Origin: JBQTHP01 sp052389755
GTDB taxonomy: Bacteria > Pseudomonadota > Gammaproteobacteria > Steroidobacterales > Steroidobacteraceae
Direction: 5' to 3'
Length of the DNA stretch: 14,262 nucleotides
NCBI GenBank assembly: GCA_052389755.1
Contig: JBQTHP010000265.1
Span: 1 to 14,262, forward strand
This document shows, piece by piece, positions 6,381 to 14,066 of the stretch (its first letter is position 1; every line of letters starts with the position of its first letter). Below the pieces are notes generated by a model. It made no database searches. It saw only the letters and a program-made list of their open reading frames with translations, and was not told the DNA's origin. The position numbers and the translations under genes are program-made.

Positions 6381-7085
6381 ATGAGGGACGCGGACTGGCC
6401 GGGCACGTGGGTTCGGGAGCGGCTCGGTTACGAGCCGCGCGATCGGGACATCTTCGCCGCCGCGCTCACGCACCGCAGCGCCGCTGGACCGAATGGCGAG
6501 CGGCTCGAGTTTCTCGGCGACGCCGTCCTCAACCTGGTCATCGCGGACCGCCTGTACCGCGAGTTTCCGGAAGCGTCCGAGGGCGATCTCACCCGTCTGC
6601 GCGCGCGGATCGTGAGCAGCGAGCCGCTCGCGAGCGTGGCGCAGGAGCTTGCGCTCGGCGAAGAGCTGCAGATGGGCTCGGGTGAGCTCAAGACCGGCGG
6701 ATTCCGCCGGCAATCGATCCTCGCCGATGCGCTCGAAGCATTGTGCGGCGCGCTCTTCGTCGACGGCGGGCTCGATGCGGCGAGGCAGTTCATCGATGCT
6801 CGCTTCGCGACGCGCATCGCGGCCCTGCCGGCGCCCGAGGCACTGAAGGACGCGAAGACGCGCCTCCAGGAGCTGCTGCAGGCGCGGGGCATCGCGCTGC
6901 CTCGCTATGCGGTCGAGCGCATCGACGGGGAGCCCCACGCGCAGAGGTTCTGCGTGAGCTGCGAAGTGCGGGCGCTGGGGCGCGTCGCGCACGGCAGCGG
7001 ATCGAGCCGCCGCCGCGCGGAGCAGGAGGCGGCCGAGCGCCTGCTCCAGGAGCTCGAGACGGAATCGGGAGTCGGCACGACGTGA
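6381..7085 (+). CDS. rnc: Ribonuclease III
   Basis: RNase III cleaves double-stranded RNA in rRNA precursors and many mRNAs. The 234-residue product has the signature ERLEFLGDAVL (40-50). The metal-binding acidic residues E43, D47, D116 and E119 are all present, each offset by two from E. coli E41, D45, D114 and E117. The double-stranded RNA-binding domain follows at about 157-227. The ATG at 6381 was chosen because it gives a normal N-terminus; the frame is open further upstream only through DUF4845 sequence. The stop overlaps the era GTG start by 4 nt. E. coli rnc is autoregulated by cleavage of its own leader; here the 24-bp helix before lepB, in the same presumed transcript, is a candidate for comparable control. 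Confidence 0.97.
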   Translation: MRDADWPGTWVRERLGYEPRDRDIFAAALTHRSAAGPNGERLEFLGDAVLNLVIADRLYREFPEASEGDLTRLRARIVSSEPLASVAQELALGEELQMGSGELKTGGFRRQSILADALEALCGALFVDGGLDAARQFIDARFATRIAALPAPEALKDAKTRLQELLQARGIALPRYAVERIDGEPHAQRFCVSCEVRALGRVAHGSGSSRRRAEQEAAERLLQELETESGVGTT

Positions 7086-7975
7086 GCGCGCAGGCGTTTC
7101 GGTGTGGCTTTGCGGCGCTCGTCGGACGTCCGAACGTGGGCAAGTCGACGCTGCTGAACGCGCTCGTCGGCGAGAAACTGTCGATCGTCACACCGCGGCC
7201 GCAGACGACGCGTCATCGTGTGCTCGGCGTGCGCCATCTCCCGGATGCGCAGATCGCCTTCGTCGATACCCCGGGCCTGCACCGCGGCCACGCGCGCGCT
7301 CTCAACCGCGCGATGAACCGGACCGCCGCCGCGGCGCTCGAGGACGCCGACGTCGCCGTGCTCGTCATCGAGGCGTCGCGCTGGACCGAAGAGGACGAGG
7401 CGGTGCTCGACCGCATCCGCCGCAGCGGCCGCACGGCGCTCGTGGCCGTCAACAAGATGGACAAGCTTCGCTCGCGCACGCGCCTGTTGCCATTCCTCGC
7501 GGAGCTCGGCAAGCGTTTCGAGTTCGCCGAGATCGTGCCGCTGTCGGCCGCGAAAGGCGACAACGTCGAGGCGCTCGCGCACGCCATTGCGAAGCACCTT
7601 CCGGAATCGCCGCCGCTCTTCCCGCGCGGGCAGGTGACCGACCGCGACCGCAGTTTCCGCATCGCGGAGACGATCCGCGAGAAGCTCACGCTCGAGCTCG
7701 ACCGCGAAGTGCCGTACGGTATCGCGGTCGAAGTGGAGCGGATCGAGGAGGAGGAGGGACGGCTTTCCGTCTCGGCAGTCATCTGGGTGGACCGTGCGGG
7801 GCACAAGCCGATCGTGATCGGCGCCCGGGGCGAACGCCTGAAGCGCATCGGTCGAGCCGCACGTATCGAACTGAACCGTCTGCTCGGATCGCGGCTGCAT
7901 CTCGAGCTGTGGGTCAAGGTGCGCGAGGGTTGGGCCGACAGCGCACGCGCGCTTCACCAGCTCGGCCTCGAGTGA
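7082..7975 (+). CDS. era: GTPase Era
   Basis: Era is an essential GTPase that binds 16S rRNA and helps assemble the 30S ribosomal subunit. The product has 297 residues (301 in E. coli). G1 is GRPNVGKS (15-22), G3 is DTPG (62-65) and G4 is NKMD (124-127). The C-terminal KH domain carries the GxxG loop as GARG and continues to the end with WADSARALHQLGLE. The start is GTG at 7082, which forms a GTGA overlap with the rnc stop and gives a normal-length N-terminus; the open frame upstream is rnc in another phase. rnc-era coupling is the standard arrangement. Confidence 0.97.
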   Translation: MSAQAFRCGFAALVGRPNVGKSTLLNALVGEKLSIVTPRPQTTRHRVLGVRHLPDAQIAFVDTPGLHRGHARALNRAMNRTAAAALEDADVAVLVIEASRWTEEDEAVLDRIRRSGRTALVAVNKMDKLRSRTRLLPFLAELGKRFEFAEIVPLSAAKGDNVEALAHAIAKHLPESPPLFPRGQVTDRDRSFRIAETIREKLTLELDREVPYGIAVEVERIEEEEGRLSVSAVIWVDRAGHKPIVIGARGERLKRIGRAARIELNRLLGSRLHLELWVKVREGWADSARALHQLGLE

Positions 7976-7980
7976 GCGTA

Positions 7981-8730
7981 ATGCCCAGGAATCCACATCG
8001 TGTACAGCTGACGCCGGGGTACGTGCTGCACCATCGCCCGTATCGCGATACGAGTCGCATACTCGAAGTCATCACGCGCGAGTACGGCCGCCTGTCGTTG
8101 TTCGCGCGCGGGGTGCGCGGCCCGAAGGCGAAGCTGGCCGCGCTCATGCAGCCGTTCCGTCTCCTGCTCCTGTCGTGGAGCGGGCGCGGCGAGGCTGCGC
8201 AGCTCATCGGCGCGGAGAGCGGAGGCGGTGAGAGCGGCTTGCCCTCGCGCGGGCTCATGGCGGGGTTCTATCTGAACGAGCTGCTGCTCAAGCTCACGAC
8301 GCGCCACGATCCGCTGCCCGCGCTGTTCGATGCGTACCACGAGGCCGTCGCCGGCCTGCGCTCGGACACGCCGCTCGATCGCACCCTGCGGCTCTTCGAG
8401 AAGCGCCTGCTCGAGGCGACCGGATACGGGCTCGAGCTTGCGGTCGAGACGCGGAGCGGACGCAGCATCGACGCGTCCTCCTATTATCACTTCCAGCCCT
8501 CGCAGGGCCTGTTTCTCACCGTTGCCGATGCGCCCGGCGCAATCGCGGGCACCTCGCTTCTTGCGCTTGCGAGCGGGGAGCTCGGCGATCAACGATCGCT
8601 CGAAGACTCGCGGCGCCTTCTGCAGAGTGCGCTCGGCGAGCTGCTCGAGGGGCGTGAGCTCGCGACGCGAACCGTCGCGCGCGCGGTCGCTCGTCGGAGC
8701 ACGACGCCGTCGCCGGACCATTCCAAATGA
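7981..8730 (+). CDS. recO: DNA repair protein RecO
   Basis: RecO works with RecR, and usually RecF, to load RecA on SSB-coated single-stranded DNA. The product is 249 residues (242 in E. coli). The N-terminal OB fold is at about 8-85 (GYVLHHRPYRDTSRILEVIT, YGRLSLFARGVRGPK). A helical C-terminal domain follows, with GFYLNELLLKLTTRHDP typical of the family. The ATG at 7981 lies 5 nt after era; an in-frame GTG at 7972 would instead overlap the era stop by 4 nt and add three residues, and the sequence does not decide between them. The stop overlaps the pdxJ start (ATGA). Gammaproteobacterial RecO usually lacks the zinc cysteines, as here. Confidence 0.95.
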   Translation: MPRNPHRVQLTPGYVLHHRPYRDTSRILEVITREYGRLSLFARGVRGPKAKLAALMQPFRLLLLSWSGRGEAAQLIGAESGGGESGLPSRGLMAGFYLNELLLKLTTRHDPLPALFDAYHEAVAGLRSDTPLDRTLRLFEKRLLEATGYGLELAVETRSGRSIDASSYYHFQPSQGLFLTVADAPGAIAGTSLLALASGELGDQRSLEDSRRLLQSALGELLEGRELATRTVARAVARRSTTPSPDHSK

Positions 8731-9461
8731 AGCACGCGTTCATCGCTCTCGGGGTCAACATCGATCACGTGGCGACGCTGCGGCAGGCGCGCCGCGCGCG
8801 GAATCCCGACCCGGTGCACGCAGCGCTCGTGGCGGAAGCCGCGGGGGCGGACAACATCACCCTGCATCTGCGCGAGGACCGGCGCCACATCCAGCTCGAA
8901 GACGTTCGCGCGCTGCGCGGCTTGAGCAAGACGCGCATGAACCTCGAGATGGCCGTCACGGACGAGATGCTCGACATCGCGCGCTCGGTGCGCCCCGAGG
9001 ATTGCTGCCTCGTGCCGGAGCGCCGCCTGGAGGTGACGACCGAGGGCGGGCTCGACGCCGCGAGCCAGATCGAGCGTCTGAAAGAAGCCGTCGCGATCAT
9101 CGCGGCGCAGGGGGTGCGCGTCGCGCTGTTCATCGACCCCGATGCTCAGCAGATCGACGCCGCGGCGCAGATCGGCGCGCCGGTCGTCGAGCTGCACACC
9201 GGCTCGTATGCGGAGGCGCGCGGCGGCGAGCGTGCCGTCGAGCTCGAACGCCTGCGGGCAGCCGCGCGCCGTGCGGCGGCCTTGAGCATCGAGGTGCATG
9301 CCGGCCACGGACTCGACTATCACAACGTGCAGCCGGTGGCGGCCATCCCGGAGATCGTCGAGCTCAACATCGGACACGCCATCATGTCACGTGCAATCTT
9401 CGGGGGGCTCTCGGAGGCGGTGCGCGCCATGAAGGCGCTCATGGTCGCGGCGCGCACATGA
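8727..9461 (+). CDS. pdxJ: Pyridoxine 5'-phosphate synthase (PdxJ)
   Basis: PdxJ condenses 1-deoxyxylulose 5-phosphate with 3-amino-2-oxopropyl phosphate to form pyridoxine 5'-phosphate, the ring-closing step of the DXP-dependent vitamin B6 pathway. The product is 244 residues with a TIM-barrel pattern. Visible active-site segments are GVNIDHVATLRQAR (9-22), H47 in TLHLREDRRHI, E74 in RMNLEMA, the loop CCLVPERRLEVTTEGGLD and VHAGHGLDYHNV near residue 194. All look intact. The start overlaps recO by 4 nt and the stop overlaps acpS by 4 nt. recO-pdxJ-acpS is a conserved order in many proteobacteria. Confidence 0.97.
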   Translation: MKHAFIALGVNIDHVATLRQARRARNPDPVHAALVAEAAGADNITLHLREDRRHIQLEDVRALRGLSKTRMNLEMAVTDEMLDIARSVRPEDCCLVPERRLEVTTEGGLDAASQIERLKEAVAIIAAQGVRVALFIDPDAQQIDAAAQIGAPVVELHTGSYAEARGGERAVELERLRAAARRAAALSIEVHAGHGLDYHNVQPVAAIPEIVELNIGHAIMSRAIFGGLSEAVRAMKALMVAART

Positions 9462-9856
9462 TCTTCGGCATCGGGATCGACATGCTCGAGACCGAGCGGA
9501 TCGAGCGCACGCTCGAGCGATTCGGAGAGCACTTCGTGAAGCGGCTCCTGATGCCCGAGGAGCAGGCGCAGCTCGCCCGCACCCGCCGCCCGGCCCGGTT
9601 CGTCGCGATGCGCTTCGCCGCCAAGGAGGCTATCGTCAAGGCGATGGGCACCGGGTTTGCGCACGGCGTGTGGATACGCGACGTGGGCGTCGTGCAGAAC
9701 TCCTGGGGCAGGCCTGAGGTGATCTTCTCCGAGCGCGGTGAGCGAGTGCGCCGCTCGCTCGGCATCGGCGACGGCCACGTGAGCCTCACCGACGAATCGG
9801 GACTCGTCGTGGCGTTCGCCGTGCTGATGAAAGCCGGTAGTGGAACAGGCTCCTGA
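9458..9856 (+). CDS. acpS: Holo-[acyl-carrier-protein] synthase (AcpS)
   Basis: AcpS transfers 4'-phosphopantetheine from coenzyme A to acyl carrier protein, activating it for fatty-acid synthesis. The 132-residue product (126 in E. coli) has the two magnesium- and CoA-binding motifs: GIGIDMLETERIE with D8, and RFAAKEAIVKAMGTG with E57. The C-terminal VSLTDESGLVVAFAVLM is also typical. The ATG at 9458 overlaps the pdxJ stop (ATGA). A long open frame upstream is pdxJ/recO in another phase and is not part of the protein. The next gene starts 6 nt after the stop. Confidence 0.96.
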   Translation: MIFGIGIDMLETERIERTLERFGEHFVKRLLMPEEQAQLARTRRPARFVAMRFAAKEAIVKAMGTGFAHGVWIRDVGVVQNSWGRPEVIFSERGERVRRSLGIGDGHVSLTDESGLVVAFAVLMKAGSGTGS

Positions 9857-9862
9857 GCGCTC

Positions 9863-10639
9863 ATGAACTGTCTCGTGTTCGACATCGAGACCGTCCCCGA
9901 CATCGAGCTCGGGCGGCGCATCCATGGGCTCGCCGGGCTGTCGGATGCGGAGGTCGCGAAGGCGATGTTCGCGCGACGGCGCCAGGAGAACGGCACTGAA
10001 TTCCTGGCACACGAGCAGCAGCGCATCGTCGCGATCTCCTGCGCGCGGCGCGCGGACGACAAGTTCATCGTGTGGAGCGTCGGCGATCTCTCGAGCCCTG
10101 AGGAAGAGCTCGTACGTCGCTTCTTCGACGGCATCGAGAAGTATTCCCCGGAGCTCGTCTCGTGGAACGGCGGTGGATTCGATCTGCCGGTGCTGCACTA
10201 TCGCGCGCTGAAGGCCGGCGTGCAGGCGGAGCGCTACTGGGAGACGGGCGACGCCGATTCTTCGTTTCGCTACAACAACTACCTGAACCGGTTCCACTGG
10301 CGGCATATGGATCTGATGGACGTCCTCTCCGCCTATCAGAATCGCGCGCGGGCCTCGCTCGAGGACATCGCGGCGTTGCTGGGGCTGCCCGGCAAGCTCG
10401 GTTTCTCCGGGGCACAGGTATGGGAGGCGTACCTCGCGGGCAATCTCGACCGCATCCGCCGCTACTGCGAAACCGACGTGATCAACACCTATCTCGTCTA
10501 CCTGCGCTTCGAGCTGATGCGCGCGCGCCTGACGCGCGAGCGTTACGGGGAGGAGGTGGAGCGCGTTCGGACGTTCCTGCGCAGCTCCCGGGAGCCGCAC
10601 TTCGGGGAGTATCTGCGCGCATGGGAGTCGCCGCCGTGA
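9863..10639 (+). CDS. Predicted 3'-5' exonuclease (PolB-exonuclease-like, DEDDy)
   Basis: This is a 258-residue protein of the group described as predicted 3'-5' exonucleases related to the proofreading domain of DNA polymerase B (PF10108). Exo I is FDIETVPD with D7 and E9. Exo II is SWNGGGFDLPVL with D107. Exo III is YCETDVINTYLVY with Y201 and D205. This gives a complete DEDDy metal-binding set, so the enzyme should be active on DNA or RNA; the natural substrate is unknown to me. No polymerase domain is attached. It lies between acpS and rlmD in the same packed run, 6 nt after acpS and overlapping rlmD, so it is probably expressed constitutively with the housekeeping genes. Confidence 0.88.
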   Translation: MNCLVFDIETVPDIELGRRIHGLAGLSDAEVAKAMFARRRQENGTEFLAHEQQRIVAISCARRADDKFIVWSVGDLSSPEEELVRRFFDGIEKYSPELVSWNGGGFDLPVLHYRALKAGVQAERYWETGDADSSFRYNNYLNRFHWRHMDLMDVLSAYQNRARASLEDIAALLGLPGKLGFSGAQVWEAYLAGNLDRIRRYCETDVINTYLVYLRFELMRARLTRERYGEEVERVRTFLRSSREPHFGEYLRAWESPP

Positions 10640-11964
10640 CGGTGCACGCGGCCGCCGCGTCCGAGAGCGGCGTCGTCGCGGCGTTGAATCACGACGGCGC
10701 GGGCATCGTTCGCGGCGGCAAGACCGTGTTCGTCCCCGGCGCACTCCCCGGTGAGACAGTGCGCTTCCGGCGCGTGAAGCGGCACCGGCAGCACGATGAC
10801 GCGGAGCTGCTCGACGTCCTCGAGCCATCGCCGGCGCGCGTGCACCCGAAATGCGCCCATTTCGGCGTGTGCGGCGGCTGCGCCCTGCAGCACCTTGCGC
10901 CCGAGGCGCAGCTTGCAGCGAAGGAGGACGAGCTGCGAGACGCGCTCGACCGGATCGGCAAAGTGTGCCCCGCGACGTGGCTCCCGCCCCTGCGGGGACC
11001 GGAATGGAACTATCGACGGCGGGCTCGCCTCGGGGCCCGGTATGTGGCGAAGAAGCACAGAGTGGTCGTCGGCTTTCGCGAGCGGCTGACCTCCTACGTC
11101 GCGGCGCTTGGACGCTGCGAGATTCTCGCGCCGCCGATCGGTGAGCTGATCGAGCCGCTTTCGGCGCTTCTCACCCAGCTCTCCATCCGCGATCGCGTCC
11201 CACAGGTCGAGATTTCCGTGGCCGACGACGGCGCTGCGCTCGTGCTGCGCGCGCTTAAGACGCCGACGCCCGAGGACGAATCGCGTCTGCACGCGTTCGC
11301 CGCTACGCACGGAGTTCGCTGGTACATCCAGGAGGGGGGGCTCGAGTCGCTGCGCGCGCTCGGGTCCGCGCCGGGCGCGAACGACGACCTCGAGTATCGT
11401 CTGCCGCAGTTCGATCTCGCGCTGCGGTTCTCGCCCACCGACTTCGTCCAGGTGAACGGCACGATCAACCGCGCGCTCGTGTCGCGCGCGGTCGAGCTGC
11501 TTCAGCCGACGAGCGGCTCGCGCGTGCTCGATCTCTACTGCGGGCTCGGCAACTTCACGCTTGCGCTCGCGCGGCTCGCGGGTGCGGTCGTCGGGATCGA
11601 GGGCGATGCCGCATTGGTCGAACGGGCTCGTGCGAATGCGCGCGCCAACGGCATCGACAATGCGAGTTTCTACCGGGCGGATCTGTCCGTGCCGCCTTCT
11701 GCGGAGGCGAGCGCGATGCGCGGAGGATTCACGCATGTGCTGCTCGATCCGCCGCGGGCGGGTGCGCTCGCGGTGCTTCCGTGGGTCGCGCGGCTCGCGC
11801 CGCAACGCGCGCTGTACGTGTCCTGCCATCCGGGCAGTCTCGCGCGCGATCTCGGCGTGCTCGTTCACGAGCATGGATTCATCGTGCAGGCGGCCGGCGT
11901 GATCGACATGTTTCCGCACACCACGCACGTCGAGTCCCTGGCGGTGCTGGAGCCTGCGCAATGA
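10621..11964 (+). CDS. rlmD: 23S rRNA (uracil1939-C5)-methyltransferase RlmD (RumA)
   Basis: RlmD methylates U1939 of 23S rRNA using S-adenosylmethionine. The product is 447 residues (433 in E. coli). An N-terminal TRAM domain (about 8-70) is followed by the iron-sulfur cysteines C78, C84, C87 and C166. The methyltransferase domain shows DLYCGLGNFTLALA (304-317), LLDPPRAGA (374-382), the nucleophile C402 in SCHPGSLARD and the base E438 in THVESLAVLE. The start is uncertain: ATG at 10621 (19-nt overlap with the exonuclease) or GTG at 10636 (GTGA overlap, with a well-placed GGGAG 8 nt upstream). The catalytic loop usually reads SCNPxT, so the histidine after the cysteine is a small departure. 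The related RlmC/TrmA are less likely given the TRAM domain and the cysteine cluster. Confidence 0.92.
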   Translation: MGVAAVTVHAAAASESGVVAALNHDGAGIVRGGKTVFVPGALPGETVRFRRVKRHRQHDDAELLDVLEPSPARVHPKCAHFGVCGGCALQHLAPEAQLAAKEDELRDALDRIGKVCPATWLPPLRGPEWNYRRRARLGARYVAKKHRVVVGFRERLTSYVAALGRCEILAPPIGELIEPLSALLTQLSIRDRVPQVEISVADDGAALVLRALKTPTPEDESRLHAFAATHGVRWYIQEGGLESLRALGSAPGANDDLEYRLPQFDLALRFSPTDFVQVNGTINRALVSRAVELLQPTSGSRVLDLYCGLGNFTLALARLAGAVVGIEGDAALVERARANARANGIDNASFYRADLSVPPSAEASAMRGGFTHVLLDPPRAGALAVLPWVARLAPQRALYVSCHPGSLARDLGVLVHEHGFIVQAAGVIDMFPHTTHVESLAVLEPAQ

Positions 11965-13016
11965 CCCTCGGACCGCTGATGATCGACCTCGCGGGTCCGC
12001 AGCTCGCGGTGGAGGAGCGCGAGCTGCTGCGTCATCCGCTCGTAGGCAGCGTGATTCTGTTCACGCGCAACTACGTCGAGCCCGATCAGCTTACGCGCCT
12101 CGTCGCCGACGTCCATGCAGCGCGCTCGCCGGCGCTCATCGTCGCGGTGGATCACGAAGGTGGGCGCGTGCAGCGATTCCGCGACGGGTTCTCCCGCCTG
12201 CCGCCCGCGCGCCGTATCGGGCACGGGTACGATTTCGATTCGCGCGCGGGGCTCGAGCTGGCGCGCGGCATGGGCTGGCTCATGGCAGCCGAGCTGCGCG
12301 CGCACGGCGTCGACCTCTCCTTCGCGCCGTGCGTCGATCTCGACTACGGCGTGAGCGAGATCATCGGCGATCGGGCCTTCCACGCGCGCCCCGCGGTCGT
12401 CGGGGAGCTCGCGGTGGCCTACATGCACGGGATGCGCGATGCCGGCATGACCGCTATCGCCAAGCACTTTCCCGGCCACGGCGCCGTGATCGCCGATTCG
12501 CACCTCGCCTTGCCCGTCGATCGCCGGGTGCTCGTCGACCTCGAGCCCGATCTTGCGCCGTATCGACGGCTCATCGCGAACGGCCTGGCGGGCGTCATGG
12601 TGGCGCACGTGCTCTTTCCGGCGGTGGACGCGCTGCCGGCGAGCCTCTCCCCGCGATGGATCCAGACCGTATTGCGGGGGGAGCTCGGGTTTCAAGGGGT
12701 CGTATTCGCGGATGACCTCTCGATGGCCGGAGCCGCGGCATTTGGCGACGTCGTCGCCCGGGCCGAGCGGGCGCTCGCGGCGGGATGTGACGTATTGCCG
12801 GTTTGCAACGATCGGGCCGCAGTAATCTCGGTCCTCGATCGCTTGCAAGCGGAGCCGGAGCCTGCTTCCCGGCTGCGGCTCGTGCGCTTGCGAGGCCGGG
12901 ATGGGCTGCAGCGCCAGGAGCTGCTTGCGTCCAGCCGTTGGGCTGAGTGCCGAGAGGCGCTCGCCCGGTGCAGCGCGCAGCCGCCCCTCACATTGGAGTC
13001 GGGCGAAGAAGGATGA
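11961..13016 (+). CDS. nagZ: Beta-N-acetylhexosaminidase NagZ
   Basis: NagZ is a cytoplasmic family-3 glycoside hydrolase. It removes N-acetylglucosamine from anhydromuropeptides during peptidoglycan recycling; in some bacteria its products signal beta-lactamase induction. The product has 351 residues. Substrate-binding DHEGGRVQRF (64-73) and KHFPGHG (168-174) are present, as is the acid/base dyad D179-S-H181 in ADSHLALP. The nucleophile aspartate lies in FADDLSMAGA (D251 or D252). There is no signal peptide, as expected for the Gram-negative enzyme. The ATG at 11961 overlaps the rlmD stop by 4 nt, and the stop overlaps the next gene by 4 nt. Confidence 0.95.
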   Translation: MTLGPLMIDLAGPQLAVEERELLRHPLVGSVILFTRNYVEPDQLTRLVADVHAARSPALIVAVDHEGGRVQRFRDGFSRLPPARRIGHGYDFDSRAGLELARGMGWLMAAELRAHGVDLSFAPCVDLDYGVSEIIGDRAFHARPAVVGELAVAYMHGMRDAGMTAIAKHFPGHGAVIADSHLALPVDRRVLVDLEPDLAPYRRLIANGLAGVMVAHVLFPAVDALPASLSPRWIQTVLRGELGFQGVVFADDLSMAGAAAFGDVVARAERALAAGCDVLPVCNDRAAVISVLDRLQAEPEPASRLRLVRLRGRDGLQRQELLASSRWAECREALARCSAQPPLTLESGEEG

Positions 13017-13942
13017 ACAACTTCACGGCCGAGAGCTGGCGCAGCGTCGTCGAAGCTGCGCCGGAAGGCATCGTGGTATGCGATGCCTCCGCGCCCGATT
13101 TTCCGGTCGTCTATGCCAACGAGGCGTTCGCGCAGCTCTGCGGTTATCCATTGAGCGCGCTGCTCGGCAGCAATCTGCGCATGCTCCAGAGCAACGACCG
13201 CGATCAGGAAGCGCGTCAGCGGTTGAAGGATGCGCTCACGCGCGGCGAGGCGTGCCGCGTGCTGCTCCGCAACTATCGCCCGGACGGCGTCGTGTTCTGG
13301 AACGAGATGCTCGTGCAGCCCTATCGCAACGGCTCAGGCAAGGTCACGCACTGGATCGGGTATCACCGCGATGCGAGCGAGCGACTGAAGCAGGAGCGCG
13401 CCGCTCAGGGCCTGCCGTCCTGGCTGCGGGAGGATCGGCTCACGGGACTGCACTCGCGGCAGTACTTCGAGGAGCTCCTGCGTCGCGACTGGCATCTCGC
13501 GCAGCGCGACTCGCACGAGGTCGGCCTCGTGCTCTTCGACATCGACCACCTCGGTTCGTACAACGGCACGTTCGACCGTTCCGCGGGCGATGCCTGCATC
13601 CGGCGAGTGGCGCGCATCATCGCCGGATCCTATCGCCGCGGCAGCGACCTCGTGGGACGCTGGGATGGCGGCGGCTTCGCCGTGCTCACGCAGGGCGATT
13701 CGCTCGACAAGGCAATGGAGTACGCCCACATCGTCGTGCAGCGCACGCGCGATCTGCTCATCCACCACCCACACGCAGGCAACGAGCGCTACGTGACGCT
13801 GAGCGCCGGCGTCGCGAGTGTGGTGCCGCCGCGCGAGCTCGTGGTCGATGCGCTGCTCAAGGCAAGCACCGCCGCGCTGCGACGTGCGAAGGGGAATGGC
13901 AAGAACTGCGTCGTTGCGGCGGAGTCAGCTGATTTCAGATGA
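13013..13942 (+). CDS. LOV-like PAS plus degenerate GGDEF domain protein
   Basis: This is a 309-residue soluble two-domain signalling protein. Residues about 8-125 form a PAS domain closely resembling flavin-binding LOV domains (GSNLRMLQ 52-59, NYRPDG 87-92, FWNEM 95-99, HWIGYHRD 113-120). The photoactive cysteine is replaced by Leu55 and the signalling glutamine by His118. A GGDEF domain follows at about 140-305: FDIDH (175-179), N184 and GD (192-193) are kept. The signature, however, reads DGGGF (218-222), and the inhibitory-site motif RxxD is intact as R209-G-S-D212. Diguanylate cyclase activity is therefore unlikely; a cyclic-di-GMP receptor or regulatory role is an inference. The ATG at 13013 overlaps the nagZ stop by 4 nt with GAAGAAGG upstream. 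It has no membrane segment and is the last gene of the run. Confidence 0.85.
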   Translation: MNNFTAESWRSVVEAAPEGIVVCDASAPDFPVVYANEAFAQLCGYPLSALLGSNLRMLQSNDRDQEARQRLKDALTRGEACRVLLRNYRPDGVVFWNEMLVQPYRNGSGKVTHWIGYHRDASERLKQERAAQGLPSWLREDRLTGLHSRQYFEELLRRDWHLAQRDSHEVGLVLFDIDHLGSYNGTFDRSAGDACIRRVARIIAGSYRRGSDLVGRWDGGGFAVLTQGDSLDKAMEYAHIVVQRTRDLLIHHPHAGNERYVTLSAGVASVVPPRELVVDALLKASTAALRRAKGNGKNCVVAAESADFR

Positions 13943-14020
13943 TTCCGCCAGAGTGAAGAGAAGAGTGAGGACGCACGCGATCGGTGCGCGTTGAAGGCCC
14001 TGCGCGATCGTGGTCCGGTG

Positions 14021-14036
14021 AAGCCCTGACGGGCTT
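14021..14036 (+). terminator. Possible weak terminator stem-loop after the operon
   Basis: AAGCCC (14021-14026) pairs with GGGCTT (14031-14036) across the tetraloop TGAC. It lies about 80 nt after the last stop codon. Only one T follows before a run of C, so the poly-U tract is poor and efficient termination is doubtful. Confidence 0.35.
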
Positions 14037-14066
14037 TCCCCTCGCGCGGCCGGGCGCTCGTAGTCC

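Noticed and set aside
4661..6406. 581-codon open frame on the - strand opposite lepB and DUF4845
   Set aside because: It crosses three genes and the repeat-bearing gap, has no domain, and reads like a codon-bias artefact.
8330..9457. Long in-frame upstream extension of acpS
   Set aside because: The extension is recO and pdxJ read in another phase. The ATG at 9458 gives a normal AcpS length and an ATGA overlap with pdxJ.
10543..11961. 472-codon open frame on the - strand opposite rlmD
   Set aside because: It is antisense to a gene with all catalytic motifs, and its low-complexity Arg/His-rich translation matches no family known to me.
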